A DNA stretch of 64,000 bases from Candidatus Zymogenus saltonus (GTDB lineage: Bacteria; Desulfobacterota; Zymogenia; Zymogenales; Zymogenaceae): the NCBI GenBank assembly GCA_016929395.1, contig JAFGIX010000060.1, forward strand, positions 1-64,000. Direction: 5' to 3'. Shown here piece by piece: positions 16,698-26,547 of the stretch (positions within the stretch are counted from its first letter, which is position 1; the number at the start of each line of letters is the position of its first letter). The position numbers and the translations under genes were made by a program. Below the pieces are notes generated by a model, which did no database searches, was not told the DNA's origin, and worked only from the letters and a program-made list of their open reading frames with translations.

Positions 16698-18350
16698 ATG
16701 GCTGATGATAAAGCAGGGATTAGGGGTGCCGGTGGAGTTGGGCCAAAAGCCCCGAAACCCGCCTCCCCGGTCGTCGGGAAAAAATCCATTCCCGTTGTGA
16801 TCAGGGGGCCGTCCCATCTCGGCACCAGAGTCATCACCCCGGAGATGGAAAAGTACCAGTCTATGCTCGCAAAGAATCCGAGCTCCCGGGTCTTTGCCGC
16901 CCTTGCCGAGTGCTATCGCAAGCAGGGAATGCTGGACGAGGCGATCCACCTCTGCGTCGAAGGGGTCAAGAAGTACCCGAACTATATGAGCGGCCGGGTT
17001 GCCTTGGGGAGGGCCTACTTTGACAAGGGGATGATCAAGGAGGCCAAGGAGGAGCTCGAAAAGGTCGTTTCCATAACTCCTAATAATATCGTCGCAAATA
17101 AGGTCCTCGGCGATGTCCACCTCTTTGAAGAGGATATTAACGGGGCCGGGGTCTTTTTCGGGAAGGTCCTCTCTATGTCGCCCGAAGACGAAGAGGTTGC
17201 GGCGAAGCTAAAAGATGTTAAGGCCGGAATAAATCCGCTCTCCGCGGCAATCAAGGAGGCGAAAAAAGAGGAAGAGGGAGAAGCCAAAGCGGTAGAGGAA
17301 GAGGTCCTGGAAGGGAAACAGGCGGAACAAGCTGCTCAAGGGGCCGAGCGGGAGACGATCGAGGTCGGCCCCGATTCGGCCGAGCCTGCGGGCGAGGTTC
17401 GGAAGATCGAAAATGAAGCGGCGGATGAAGAGATATTGGAGGATATAGAGGAGGTCGAGCCGGAGCCGGACGAGGAAGAGCTGGGGATTTACGAGGAAGA
17501 GGGAGAGCTGGATCTCGAAGAGGGAGGGGAGGACATCGAGGCTGGGGGGGTGGATGAAGATATTTTTACTGAAGACGAGCAGATAAGGTTCACCGAAGTT
17601 GATGAAATCCCCCTTGATTCAGAACCTGCCGAGACTGTGGGGGAGGATGAGCTGGATATATCTGCCGATGATGTGGAAGTTGTAGATCTAACGGAGGGGG
17701 AGGGGTACGGGGAAAGTGCGGGAGGGGAGGAGGCCGATTTGGATGATGAGTTTGGCATTCTCGACGAGGTGTTTACTTCGGGGGAGGGTATGGACGACCT
17801 TTCAAGGGCCGTCGAGGAATTCTCCCAAATGGAGGAGGGAGCCGTCGAAGTCGAGATCGAGACTAAACCTCCGGAGGATTTTGAAGAGGAAGAGGCCGAA
17901 ATAGCGGAATTCGGGGACGAGACGGCGGTTGAGGATACAGTCTCGGAAGATTACTACGACGACGTGGAGGAGGTACGTCCGGCGGATATGGAAGAATATG
18001 AAGACAAGTCAAGCGCCGGAAATTTGGGCGGAGAGGTGGATATCTCCACGGAGACCATAGCGGATATATACGTAAAACAGGGATATTTCGACAGGGCGCT
18101 GGCGATTTACGAAGATCTCAGCGACGCCTTTCCCACGAGGAGAACCTTAAAAGAAAAGCTCAGCCATGTTAGGAAGAAGTTAAACGAGCTGGGCAGGATA
18201 ACGGCAACGGAGGGAAAGGGAGAAATCTCGATGGAAGACGAAGAAGCTTTGGGAGATACGGCGGTTGTCAGCGAGGATATCCTCAACAGTAACATCCAGA
18301 GCCTGCAGAAATGGTTGCAGAATGTGAGGAAGTATAGGAGGATGACGTAA
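16698..18350 (+). CDS. TPR protein with long Glu/Asp-rich middle
   Basis: This 550-residue cytoplasmic protein has no signal or membrane helix. Residues 50-180 contain about four TPR repeats (RVFAALAECYRKQGMLDEAI and following). Residues 190-440 are an extreme acidic low-complexity region of Glu and Asp with few hydrophobics. Residues 450-500 are one more TPR-like pair (IADIYVKQGYFDRALAIYEDL). This plan of TPR, acidic linker and TPR recurs in the larger protein at 23619. It is co-oriented with and close behind aroB, but no link to shikimate synthesis is evident. The architecture suggests a scaffolding protein; the partner is unknown. Confidence 0.8.
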   Translation: MADDKAGIRGAGGVGPKAPKPASPVVGKKSIPVVIRGPSHLGTRVITPEMEKYQSMLAKNPSSRVFAALAECYRKQGMLDEAIHLCVEGVKKYPNYMSGRVALGRAYFDKGMIKEAKEELEKVVSITPNNIVANKVLGDVHLFEEDINGAGVFFGKVLSMSPEDEEVAAKLKDVKAGINPLSAAIKEAKKEEEGEAKAVEEEVLEGKQAEQAAQGAERETIEVGPDSAEPAGEVRKIENEAADEEILEDIEEVEPEPDEEELGIYEEEGELDLEEGGEDIEAGGVDEDIFTEDEQIRFTEVDEIPLDSEPAETVGEDELDISADDVEVVDLTEGEGYGESAGGEEADLDDEFGILDEVFTSGEGMDDLSRAVEEFSQMEEGAVEVEIETKPPEDFEEEEAEIAEFGDETAVEDTVSEDYYDDVEEVRPADMEEYEDKSSAGNLGGEVDISTETIADIYVKQGYFDRALAIYEDLSDAFPTRRTLKEKLSHVRKKLNELGRITATEGKGEISMEDEEALGDTAVVSEDILNSNIQSLQKWLQNVRKYRRMT

Positions 18351-18354
18351 TTCG

Positions 18355-18754
18355 TTGATGGCAGGATTTGGGTGGTTGCGGGGGTTGGAGGATGGAAGTA
18401 GGGGGTGGAAGGAGGGGATGAAAGGGGGAAAGGAAAGGGGGAGAGAGGTTGGGGGATTTCAGGACTGGAAAGGACGAAGAGGAAAGGGGGGGAGGAAAGA
18501 GGGAGGTGGGCAGGGAGATTTCGGCTTTGAAAAAAACGGATGATTGTAATGTGTTTGTATTAGTAAAGGTGTCTTTAACTCGTTCGATTTTGATAAAAAG
18601 TTCTATTTAGAAGTCTGTTGAAAAAAGGGTTGGATGAATTGCCGAAAGAGATTTTGGTTGTATCACCTCAAGATATGCGGTTCTGGTTTGACTGAAAAAC
18701 ATGCTTTTATATTTCACTTAAGTTCTAACGGCGTATAATATTTATATAAAGCAG
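18355..18754 (+). other. Gene-free stretch with G-rich low-complexity block
   Basis: About 18355-18543 is almost pure purine with many runs of three to six G on the + strand. It could form G-quadruplexes. The open reading frame across it is a composition artefact of G-rich sequence (Gly/Arg/Lys/Glu only). 18544-18754 is AT-rich and contains a TATAAT at 18734-18739 that may be the -10 box for the next gene, without a convincing -35. Confidence 0.6.
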
Positions 18755-18802
18755 ATGACGGCAAACAGGTCGTTTCTTAATCGTTTTGGGAATCGCTTAA
18801 AG

Positions 18803-19165
18803 ATGGTCGATTTCAGGAGTGTATTGGAGGAGGTAGTTGACTTGGTCCCCGGAAGCCTCGCCGGCATGATTATAGGGAGGGACGGTATTCCCATTGAAAA
18901 ATATCAGAGCGACAGGTTCGGGCTTGATGCAGACATGGTGTGTGCGGAATTTGCGGGTATTATGGCCGAAGTTCAAAAGGTTATCTCCATACTTCACCTC
19001 GAGGATTTGAAAGACGTTACCATAACCATGAAGAAATTCGTCGTCATCTCCCATATGATTTCCGAGGATTACTATTTCATCCTTATAATCAATCCAAAGA
19101 CGGACTTGGCGTTAAGCAGATACAGAATCAGGATTGGATCACTGAAGCTCAGGGAGCTTATGTAA
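18803..19165 (+). CDS. Roadblock/LC7-domain protein (MglB-like)
   Basis: This 121-residue protein consists of one Roadblock/LC7 domain: an N-terminal helix (VLEEVVDLVPGSLAG), a hairpin with the sequence MIIGRDGIPI, a helix (FAGIMAEVQKVI), and three strands ending with IRIGSLKLREL. In bacteria such proteins (for example MglB) regulate Ras-like GTPases that control polarity and pilus-based motility. No MglA-type GTPase is in this window. The start is uncertain: ATG 18803 matches the family's usual N-terminus; ATG 18755 would add 16 residues and lies only about 10 bases from a likely transcription start. Confidence 0.75.
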   Translation: MVDFRSVLEEVVDLVPGSLAGMIIGRDGIPIEKYQSDRFGLDADMVCAEFAGIMAEVQKVISILHLEDLKDVTITMKKFVVISHMISEDYYFILIINPKTDLALSRYRIRIGSLKLRELM

Positions 19166-19301
19166 AAAACCGGTTTATCAATCCTGTAAATATAAAGGCT
19201 GCATATTTAGCATTGTACACTCTGTTTTGGCTGTTTAAGTATTGTGCAATGCGTATTTAATCCCGCAGCTTTTTCTTTTTGGATCTTTGGAAGGTAAAAA
19301 C

Positions 19302-19736
19302 ATGAATGTCCTGGTGATAAACGGCCCCAACCTGAACATGTTGGGCCTGCGGGAGCCGGAGGTCTACGGCTACCTTACCTATGCAGATCTGGAGGAATTC
19401 ATAAAAGAAGCCGCCGAGGGCCTGAAGATCGAAGTCGAGATATTCCAGTCCAACTCGGAAGGCGAGATTGTTGATAGGATTCAAGAGGCGGATGTCTTTG
19501 ACGGAATCCTGATAAATGCGGGGGGATACACCCATACATCCGTGGCTATTAGGGATGCGCTGTTGGCCGTGGCGGTCCCCTTTGTGGAGGTTCACCTGAC
19601 CAACATCTTTTCGAGGGAGGACTTCAGAAGACACTCATATATTTCGGACGTGGCCGTGGGCGTAATTTCCGGATTCGGCAGGGAGGGATACCGCCTCGGA
19701 CTCATGGCCATTGAGGCCCTCGTCGGTGAGAGTTGA
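19302..19736 (+). CDS. aroQ: Type II 3-dehydroquinate dehydratase
   Basis: This 144-residue protein belongs to the small dodecameric type II dehydroquinase family, which dehydrates 3-dehydroquinate to 3-dehydroshikimate. Signatures are [18 protein letters not shown] (with the catalytic Tyr in the flexible loop), [28 protein letters not shown] and [17 protein letters not shown] with the catalytic His. ATG 19302 has GGAAGG 7 bases upstream. It extends the aro gene set of 13954-16689, from which it is separated by the TPR and Roadblock genes. The M24 peptidase gene begins one base after its stop. Confidence 0.95.
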   Translation: MNVLVINGPNLNMLGLREPEVYGYLTYADLEEFIKEAAEGLKIEVEIFQSNSEGEIVDRIQEADVFDGILINAGGYTHTSVAIRDALLAVAVPFVEVHLTNIFSREDFRRHSYISDVAVGVISGFGREGYRLGLMAIEALVGES

Positions 19737-19737
19737 T

Positions 19738-20817
19738 ATGATCGAGGACAGGATCAAGAGGCTGAGGAGTTTCTTCAAGGGATTGTCCCTCTCCGGAATC
19801 GTAATAACCGACATGAAAAACGTCAGGTACTTCTCCGGCTTTACCGGAAGCGACGGCGTCCTGGTTGTCGGCGGGGCCCGGGGGGTTTTTTTGACTGACG
19901 GCCGTTACACGACCCAGGCCTCAGCAGAAGTTAAAGACTTTCCCGTCGAGGAGTACAAAAAAAAGGTCGACGGCATTGCCGATGCGATAGCCGATCTATC
20001 CATCAAGGAGATCGGCGTCGAATCTCACAACATGACCCTGTTTCTCTATGAGAGCCTGAAGGAGGTCCCCTTAGTCAAAGGATCGGCATCAATAACGCCG
20101 ATAAGGGACGACCTGTCAAGGCTTCGCGCCGTGAAAGAGGAGGGGGAAGTTGAGATGATAATCGGGGCGATAAAGATCTCGGAAGACGCCCTAAACGGGA
20201 TAATTCCGATGATCGCCCCGGGGATTTCCGAGGCGGATATCGCCGCGGAGCTGGATTACGCGATGAGAAGGGGGGGGTCGGGGCCGACGCCCTTTCCGAC
20301 CATCGTCGCGTCGGGGGAAAACGGAGCCGTCGTCCACGCTCAGCCGGGGAAAAGGAAGCTTGAAAAGGGAGACCTCTTGATAATCGACTTCGGGGCGGAG
20401 TTTATGGGGTACGCTTCGGACCAGACGGTGACTTATACGGTCGGAGAGGCCGACGAGAAGAAGAGGGAGGTGTTCGAGGTCGTTCGCACAGCACAGATAG
20501 AGGGGATAAAACGGGCGAGGCCCGGGATCTCCGCGGTGGAGCTGGACGGGGCGGTCAGGGGTCATATCGAAGAAAAAGGATACGGCAAATATTTCTCCCA
20601 CGGCACGGGCCACGGCGTGGGGCTGAACGTCCATGAGCCGCCGGTCCTCAGCCCCCTGGGGGACGCCGTCTTATCGCCGGGAATGGTGATTACCGTTGAG
20701 CCGGGGATATACATCCCCGGATGGGGCGGGGTGCGTCTCGAGGACATGGTCCTGGTTACGGAAGATGCCCCTAATGTATTGACAACGCTTGAGAAATCTT
20801 TTAAAGTATTAGCCTGA
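19738..20817 (+). CDS. M24 family aminopeptidase (Xaa-Pro peptidase-like)
   Basis: This protein of about 359 residues has a creatinase N-terminal domain (about 1-130; NVRYFSGFTGSDGVLVV) and an M24 pita-bread catalytic domain. The five metal ligands are visible: Asp in IDFGAEF, Asp in YASDQTVT, His in SHGTGHGVGL, Glu in VEPGIYI and Glu in RLEDMV. It removes N-terminal residues next to proline. ATG 19738 immediately follows the aroQ stop. The gene lies just upstream of efp, an arrangement common in bacteria. Confidence 0.92.
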   Translation: MIEDRIKRLRSFFKGLSLSGIVITDMKNVRYFSGFTGSDGVLVVGGARGVFLTDGRYTTQASAEVKDFPVEEYKKKVDGIADAIADLSIKEIGVESHNMTLFLYESLKEVPLVKGSASITPIRDDLSRLRAVKEEGEVEMIIGAIKISEDALNGIIPMIAPGISEADIAAELDYAMRRGGSGPTPFPTIVASGENGAVVHAQPGKRKLEKGDLLIIDFGAEFMGYASDQTVTYTVGEADEKKREVFEVVRTAQIEGIKRARPGISAVELDGAVRGHIEEKGYGKYFSHGTGHGVGLNVHEPPVLSPLGDAVLSPGMVITVEPGIYIPGWGGVRLEDMVLVTEDAPNVLTTLEKSFKVLA

Positions 20818-20859
20818 TTAAAGTAATGTCTTATAAATAGTTTGCTGGGGGGATTTTAA

Positions 20860-21423
20860 GTGTATTCTACAGCGGAGTTCAGAAGGGGATTGAAGATAGA
20901 GATAGACAAGAAGCCCTATATAATCGTGGAATTTCAACACGTAAAGCCGGGGAAGGGGGGGGCGTTTGTCCGCACCAAGCTGAGAAACCTGATAAACGGG
21001 GCGGTCACGGAAAAGACCTTCAGGTCCGGCGAGAAAGTTGACAAACCGGACCTCCTCGAGAAGGAGATGCAGTATCTCTATCGTGACGATCAGGGATTTT
21101 ACTTCATGGATATGGAAAACTACGAGCAGATATTCATTGAGGAGGATAAGGTGGGGGATTCGGCGGATTTCCTTTCCGACGGGCTCGAAATTACCGTCCT
21201 CTATCACGAGGGGAACCCCATCTCCCTTGAGCTCCCGACCTTTGTGGAGCTCCCGATCGAAAAGACCGATCCGGGGGTTAGGGGAGATACCGCCACCGGT
21301 GGCACAAAGCCTGCTACGCTGTCGACCGGATTGGTCGTGCAGGTGCCCCTGTTTCTCAACGAGGGGGATCTCTTGAAGATAGACACGAGGACCGGCGAGT
21401 ATATCGAGCGCATATCCAAATAG
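20860..21423 (+). CDS. efp: Translation elongation factor P
   Basis: This 187-residue protein starts at GTG with a G-rich ribosome site. EF-P relieves ribosome stalling at polyproline. The KOW-like domain I carries the loop HVKPGKGGAF with the modifiable lysine at position 32. The two OB domains follow, with FMDMENYEQI and the C-terminal GDLLKIDTRTGEYIERI signature. No epmA/epmB-type modification genes are in the window. Confidence 0.96.
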   Translation: MYSTAEFRRGLKIEIDKKPYIIVEFQHVKPGKGGAFVRTKLRNLINGAVTEKTFRSGEKVDKPDLLEKEMQYLYRDDQGFYFMDMENYEQIFIEEDKVGDSADFLSDGLEITVLYHEGNPISLELPTFVELPIEKTDPGVRGDTATGGTKPATLSTGLVVQVPLFLNEGDLLKIDTRTGEYIERISK

Positions 21424-21474
21424 ACCTAAACAGAGCCTGAATAGAGAGGCTGAATAAAAAAGGCGGTAAATGGA

Positions 21475-21888
21475 ATGAATCTCAAGGAGATAAAAGATAT
21501 TATCAAGGTGATCGATGGAACGGATATCTCTGAGATAGAGATCGAGCGCTCCGGCGAGCGTCTTATGATCAAGAGAAACCTGGGCGGATCGGTAGAGAAA
21601 AATCCGTCTTTGGATAAGCCGAAGGGGAGCGTCCCGGAGGGAAGCGAGCTCGTCGCGGTTGTATCTCCCCTCGTGGGCAGCTTTTATCGATCGCCTTCGC
21701 CCGATTCCCCCCCCTTTGTCGAGGTGGGCAGCGAGGTCAGAAAGGGGGACGTCCTTTGTATTGTCGAGTCTATGAAGCTCAACAATGAGATAGAGGTGGA
21801 GTCCGACGGTATCATTGTGTCTATCCTTGTCGAGAACGGCCAGCCCGTTGAATACGGCCAGTCGTTATTCCTTTTGGAGCCCATATAG
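21475..21888 (+). CDS. accB: Biotin carboxyl carrier protein of acetyl-CoA carboxylase
   Basis: This 137-residue protein carries biotin on the lysine of [10 protein letters not shown] (residue 101). The N-terminal 40 residues ([21 protein letters not shown]) are the AccB-specific oligomerisation segment, then a short Pro/Gly linker, then the biotinyl domain starting [20 protein letters not shown]. It is paired with accC 31 bases downstream, the standard accBC operon. Confidence 0.97.
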   Translation: MNLKEIKDIIKVIDGTDISEIEIERSGERLMIKRNLGGSVEKNPSLDKPKGSVPEGSELVAVVSPLVGSFYRSPSPDSPPFVEVGSEVRKGDVLCIVESMKLNNEIEVESDGIIVSILVENGQPVEYGQSLFLLEPI

Positions 21889-21918
21889 TATATAGGCTCT
21901 TTCTTATAAAGAAAAAAA

Positions 21919-23253
21919 ATGATTGAAAAAGTTCTTGTCGCCGACAGGGGTGAGATTTCAATAAGGATAATCCGCTCCTTGAAGGAGCTGGGGATAAAGT
22001 CCGTTGCGGTTTATTCCGAGGCCGACAGGGACGCCCTGAACGTCCTGCTCGCGGACGAGGCGGTCTGTATCGGGCCCGCGGATATCAAGGAGAGCTATCT
22101 AAAATTCTCTTCGATTCTGTCCGCGGCGGAGATTACCGGCGCGGGCGCAATACACCCCGGGTACAGCCCCCTTTCGGAGAACCTGGAATTTGCGGAGGCG
22201 TGCCAGAAATCGGGCATCGTCTTTATTGGGACCGGCGTGGATACGATGTCGCTGATGGCCGACAAGATCGCCGCAAAAAGGGAGGCGAACAGGTCGGGAA
22301 TCCCCGTTGTCCCCGGAAGCGACACGGCCCTCGTGGATGACAGGGAGGCGTTGAGCGTTGCGGAATCCCTCGGATTTCCGGTTATTCTCAAGGCTGTGGG
22401 AGGAGGCGGCGGCAGGGGGGTCAAGGTGGTCCCGGAAAAGGTGGATTTCCTGGACAGCTTCCACAATGCCAAGAGGGAGGCCCAGGATTATCTCAAAAAT
22501 CCGGGGATATACGTCGAGAAATATCTCGACAAGGCAAGACACATAGAATTCCAGATCGTCGCCGATATGGAGGGGAACGTAATCCATCTGGGGCACAGGG
22601 ACTGCACGATCCAGAGGCGTTATCAGAAGATTATCGAGGAATCCCCGTCGCCGGTGGTCGAAAGGGAGCTCAGCGAAGAGATGGGGGAGGCGGCGGTTAA
22701 GTTTGCCCGCTCCGTGAACTATTCAAATCTGGGGACCGTGGAATTTCTCGTCACCGACGGCGGTGAATATTTCTTTTCGGAGATGAACACGAGAATCCAG
22801 GTTGAGCACACGGTGACCGAGATGGTTACCGGAATAGATGTGGCCAAGTGGCAGATCATGCTGGCCTTCGGGGAGAGGCTCGGACTGAGTCAAGAGGATG
22901 TTCAATACAAGGGACACAGCCTGGAGTGCAGGATAACGGCAGAGGACCCCTTCAGATTCACCCCGTCATCCGGCGTGATAACGAGATACATCCCCCCCGG
23001 CGGGCCTGGGGTCAGGGTAGACTCCGCCATCTTCTCCGGGGCGTATGTAAATCCCTACTACGATCCGTTGATCGTGAAGCTGATAACACTGTCCAGGGAC
23101 AGGGATGGGGCCATAAAGAGGATGAGCAGGGCCCTTTCGGAGTTTCACATAGAGGGGATAGAGACAACCATTCCCCTGTTCAAGAAGATAATGAAGGATC
23201 CGGAGTTTATAGATGGGTATCGCGATATCCGCTTTTTGAACAAATATATATGA
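21919..23253 (+). CDS. accC: Biotin carboxylase subunit of acetyl-CoA carboxylase
   Basis: This 444-residue ATP-grasp enzyme carboxylates biotin on AccB using bicarbonate. The N-terminal domain begins KVLVADRGEISIRIIRSL. The glycine-rich loop is VGGGGGRGVKVV, the DCTIQRRYQKIIEE and FSEMNTRIQVEHTVTEM motifs are conserved, and the C-terminal domain ends FKKIMKDPEFIDG. Length fits AccC rather than pyruvate or propionyl-CoA carboxylase fusions. The carboxyltransferase subunits accA and accD are not in the window. Confidence 0.96.
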   Translation: MIEKVLVADRGEISIRIIRSLKELGIKSVAVYSEADRDALNVLLADEAVCIGPADIKESYLKFSSILSAAEITGAGAIHPGYSPLSENLEFAEACQKSGIVFIGTGVDTMSLMADKIAAKREANRSGIPVVPGSDTALVDDREALSVAESLGFPVILKAVGGGGGRGVKVVPEKVDFLDSFHNAKREAQDYLKNPGIYVEKYLDKARHIEFQIVADMEGNVIHLGHRDCTIQRRYQKIIEESPSPVVERELSEEMGEAAVKFARSVNYSNLGTVEFLVTDGGEYFFSEMNTRIQVEHTVTEMVTGIDVAKWQIMLAFGERLGLSQEDVQYKGHSLECRITAEDPFRFTPSSGVITRYIPPGGPGVRVDSAIFSGAYVNPYYDPLIVKLITLSRDRDGAIKRMSRALSEFHIEGIETTIPLFKKIMKDPEFIDGYRDIRFLNKYI

Positions 23254-23562
23254 ATCTTCGCCGTGACTGCGGGTTTTCGGCTTTTGGTCTCTAATTGATC
23301 CTTAAGTGACTGTGCTCACATATTTTTTATATAAAAATAGTTATTTATACAATGTAATTTCAATGAAAATTGTTTTAGGCAAACGTCAGCGTTTTTGGAG
23401 GAGGGGCGTGGTGTTCTCCTTTCGCTTGGGATTGAAGGAATACCGTGTTCACCTTCCGCCTTTGACTCCTTGAAGGCGGTAAGTGTGTGTTTTGATGGGT
23501 CTGGGGGAGGGTTTTCCTGCGTAAATTCGGAAAGAATGGGGAAATTAATTGGCGTAATACTA
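23254..23562 (+). other. Gene-free stretch after accC
   Basis: About 310 bases (to the promoter at 23563) separate accC from the next promoter. An open frame of about 60 codons (23395-23580) has no family resemblance and ends in the -10 region of that promoter, so it is not called. I see no clear terminator. Confidence 0.5.
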
Positions 23563-23591
23563 TTGACTTTTTTTGCCTAATTTAGTATATT
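23563..23591 (+). promoter_or_regulatory. Sigma-70 promoter for the large TPR gene
   Basis: TTGACT (23563-23568) and TATATT (23586-23591) are separated by 17 bases, each with one mismatch to consensus. Transcription would start near 23598, about 20 bases before the preferred ATG at 23619. Confidence 0.7.
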
Positions 23592-23618
23592 ACAAAAGGT
23601 TAATTGTTTTTTTTAGTC

Positions 23619-26027
23619 ATGGCTTTTGATAAAAACAAGTCAATGCTGGCGGCTCAGAAATTCTTTCAGAAGGGCCAGTATGACAAGGCTATAAGAGAAT
23701 ATGAGAGGATTGTAAAGGAAGATCCTAAGGATATAAAGGTACGCCAAAAACTCGGTGATTTATTCGCCAGAGAGGGCAAAAGGGCCGAGGCCATATCGGA
23801 ATATAACTATGTGGCGAACTTCTATTCCGAAGACGGATTTTACCTGAGGGCAATAGCCGTTTACAAACAAGTTCTTAAGCTCGATCCCGTCCAGATTCAG
23901 ATCAACCTCAAGCTCGCGGAATTATACCACAAGCAAAACCTGATCGGAGACGCCATAAAACAGTTCCAGCTCGTTTATTCCTACTACGATAAGAAGGGGG
24001 ATACGAGAAAGGCGCTGGACACCCTTGACAAGATGGCGGAGATGGCTCCCTCGAATCTCGCCTTGAGGATGAAGCTCGCCGATGCGTACTATCGCAGTAA
24101 ATTCGTTGACAAGAGCCTCGACGAATACGTCAAGATAGGCGAACAGCTCAAAAAGGAGGGGAGGGGGGAAGACCTGGTGAGTCTCTATGAGAAGCTCATC
24201 AAACATCATCCCGATCGGGTTGACATGATTTCCGTCCTCGCCGAGATATATATCAGGAGCAACAGGCTCGATCTCGCCAGCGGCCGCATAGATATGGGTC
24301 TGAAGGTTGCCCCGGATGACAGAAAACTCCTCTATATGAAATCTCGGATCCTTTTGGCAAAGCAGGACTATAAGGCTTCCGCCGATATTCTGAACAAGCT
24401 GCTCGAAGTCAATCCAGAGTTTATGGAGGCGAAAGAAGAGCTGGCCCGGGTCTACGAGAAGCTGGGGAGGACCGATCTCCTCGGCAAGCTCTACACAGAG
24501 CTCATGGTCTATTTCCAGGGGAAGAGACAGCAGGAGAAGGCCGGGCATTACAAGGCGCTCTATAACAATCTCACAAGCGCTGTTACCGGGGACATGACGA
24601 GCTCTGGAATAGAAGGGGACGTAAGGGGGTTTTCCGGCGAAAGCGACGTCATAGAGGATGTCATTGAGGCCGATGTCATAGAGATGGAGGACGGGGATGT
24701 TCTGGAGGCGGAGGTATTCGAGGAGGTTACGGGAGCCGACGAGATGTCCGAGCCGGCCACCTTTGAAGTAGAGCCGGGAGTGGATCTAAAAGATGAGGTA
24801 ATTGACAACGAAGGACGAATGGTGATGTTGAAGGTCGACACATACGTAAAATACGGACAGTACAGGGAAGCGGCCGAAGTCCTGAAAGCATACAACAATA
24901 AAAATACGGAATATATATCCCCGAAAATGAGACTCGCCGAGCTGTATCTCGAAATCTCCCAGTCGGGGGAGGAGAAAGACGAATATCTCAGGCGCGCGGC
25001 GGAGATTTTTTTTGATATTTCCTCCGTCGCCAAGAGAAAGGGAATGTATGATGTAGCGGACGATGCGGAAACGAGGGCGATGGAGCTCGATTCCGGGCAC
25101 GATATGACCATGATTGACGAGGCGATTCCCTCGGAAGATATCGATACGTTCGATATCGTACAGGATGATGTCGAAGAGATGGGGCTGGCAATGGATGAAG
25201 AGATGATGCAGCCCATCGAAGATATGGAGATACCGGAATCTATAGAGCTTGGCGATATGGGCGCGGAGCCGATCGAGATATCGGTGGATGACGGATTTTT
25301 GGATGAGGGCGTGGAATTCACCACGGAGGAGGTCGTTGCCGAGCATGTTGACATTGGAGATATGGATAGAGGGGGAGGACTTATCAGCATGACCCCCGAG
25401 GACGATACCCTGAGCGAGGGGGAGGAGTATTTCGATCTCAGGAAGGAGCTGGAGGGGGTGGTCCTCGACGAAGACATGTCTCTGGAATCGAAGGGTGGAG
25501 CGGGGCTTTTGGGCGAGGACGAGCATTACTCCTTCGAAGATGTCTTCGACGAGTTCAAAAAGGGCGTTGAAAAGCAGTTCGGGAAAGAGGATTATGACAC
25601 CCACTACAACCTCGGAATCGCATACAGGGAGATGGGACTTTTTGACGATGCGATAAAGTCATTTAATATCTCGGTAAACGACCCCAAAAAAAGGCTCGAC
25701 AGTTTCATTATGATGGGAGTCACCCACAGGGATATGGGGGATTTTGAAAAGAGCATCGATTACTTCCGCGAGGCCCTCGACACCCCGGAAATAAAAGCCG
25801 ACGAAAGACACGGCCTCCTATACGAGCTTGCGCTTTCCTATGAGGCCGACAACGACATAGATCAGGCGTATCCGATATATAAGAGCATCTTTAATGAAAA
25901 GGAAGATTTCAGGGACGTCTCCGAAAAGGTGAAGACCCTGGCGGGCCTGACGTCACAGCCTGTCGAAATAAAGAAGGAGAAGGAGCCCTCCGTAGTGGGG
26001 AAGAAAGACAAGATATCTTACGTCTGA
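23619..26027 (+). CDS. Large TPR protein with acidic linker
   Basis: This 802-residue cytoplasmic protein has about eight TPR repeats in residues 8-320 (AAQKFFQKGQYDKAIREYER and on). A Glu/Asp-rich linker around 330-385 is followed by a small helical pair (about 395-475), another long acidic stretch (480-640), and a C-terminal TPR block (about 645-770; THYNLGIAYREMGLFDDAIK). No signal or membrane helix is present. ATG 23619 is preferred over TTG-type starts just upstream because it begins the first helix. The plan resembles the smaller protein at 16698. The gene lies between accC and an ExeA-like ATPase. It may be a scaffold in a motility or secretion machine, but this is inference. Confidence 0.82.
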   Translation: MAFDKNKSMLAAQKFFQKGQYDKAIREYERIVKEDPKDIKVRQKLGDLFAREGKRAEAISEYNYVANFYSEDGFYLRAIAVYKQVLKLDPVQIQINLKLAELYHKQNLIGDAIKQFQLVYSYYDKKGDTRKALDTLDKMAEMAPSNLALRMKLADAYYRSKFVDKSLDEYVKIGEQLKKEGRGEDLVSLYEKLIKHHPDRVDMISVLAEIYIRSNRLDLASGRIDMGLKVAPDDRKLLYMKSRILLAKQDYKASADILNKLLEVNPEFMEAKEELARVYEKLGRTDLLGKLYTELMVYFQGKRQQEKAGHYKALYNNLTSAVTGDMTSSGIEGDVRGFSGESDVIEDVIEADVIEMEDGDVLEAEVFEEVTGADEMSEPATFEVEPGVDLKDEVIDNEGRMVMLKVDTYVKYGQYREAAEVLKAYNNKNTEYISPKMRLAELYLEISQSGEEKDEYLRRAAEIFFDISSVAKRKGMYDVADDAETRAMELDSGHDMTMIDEAIPSEDIDTFDIVQDDVEEMGLAMDEEMMQPIEDMEIPESIELGDMGAEPIEISVDDGFLDEGVEFTTEEVVAEHVDIGDMDRGGGLISMTPEDDTLSEGEEYFDLRKELEGVVLDEDMSLESKGGAGLLGEDEHYSFEDVFDEFKKGVEKQFGKEDYDTHYNLGIAYREMGLFDDAIKSFNISVNDPKKRLDSFIMMGVTHRDMGDFEKSIDYFREALDTPEIKADERHGLLYELALSYEADNDIDQAYPIYKSIFNEKEDFRDVSEKVKTLAGLTSQPVEIKKEKEPSVVGKKDKISYV

Positions 26028-26547
26028 CAACGGCTCCGTCCCTGTTTTAAGAGGTCGGGTGCCCTATATATAAGAAGGGGGTTGGGAGGTAGTCGGTCGC
26101 GGGGGGGATGGATTTTCAGTCTGGGGGATGATAGGTGGGGTAGCCTCAGGGTGGGCGGGTTTAGAGTCGGGGGGATGAAAGGTGTGGCTGGTCGGCCGCA
26201 GGGGGGATAAGCTTCGAGTCCGGGATTGATAAAGGGGGTTGGTCGTTTGCTGGGAGGATGGGCTTCAGCTCCGGAGAAGATAAAGGGGGTTGGTCGGTTT
26301 TATGAGCATTTCATTTATTTTTCCGAAAAATATTATATAATACTGTAATAGCTGCCGACAATCCGCTCGTTTAGGGTGAGGTACATAATTAAAGGGGCGA
26401 GGGAATTCATAAAGATTTTTGGTAAAGAGTTGAAAATTTCTTGTCTTGCTTGTCAATAAATAGGAAACCTTTTTAACGCTTCATAGTGCCTTTCTCGAAG
26501 GCGAGGTTTTTTTGGTGTAAAGAGACCTATAAATACCGTTTCTAAAG
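26028..26547 (+). repeat. Gene-free stretch with degenerate ~51-bp tandem repeats (26095-26297)
   Basis: Two clear adjacent units start GGTCGG (26190) and GGTCGT (26241). Both run 51 bases and both end GATAAAGGGGGTT. Two more degenerate units of about 48 bases precede them from 26095, and a partial unit follows at 26292. The block is G-rich on the + strand. The remainder (26298-26547) is AT-rich and leads into the ATPase gene; I see no clear promoter there. Confidence 0.6.

Noticed and set aside
18355-18543. Short Gly/Arg/Lys open frame
   Set aside because: Generated by G-rich low-complexity DNA; no ribosome site and no plausible fold.
23395-23580. Small open frame of 61 codons before the large TPR gene
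   Set aside because: It overlaps the -35 of a strong promoter, begins at TTG and resembles no family.
24560-25477. Serine-rich frame of about 300 codons on the minus strand inside the large TPR gene
   Set aside because: It is the complement of Glu/Asp-rich codons (reading as Ser/Ile/Thr) and has no structure beyond composition.
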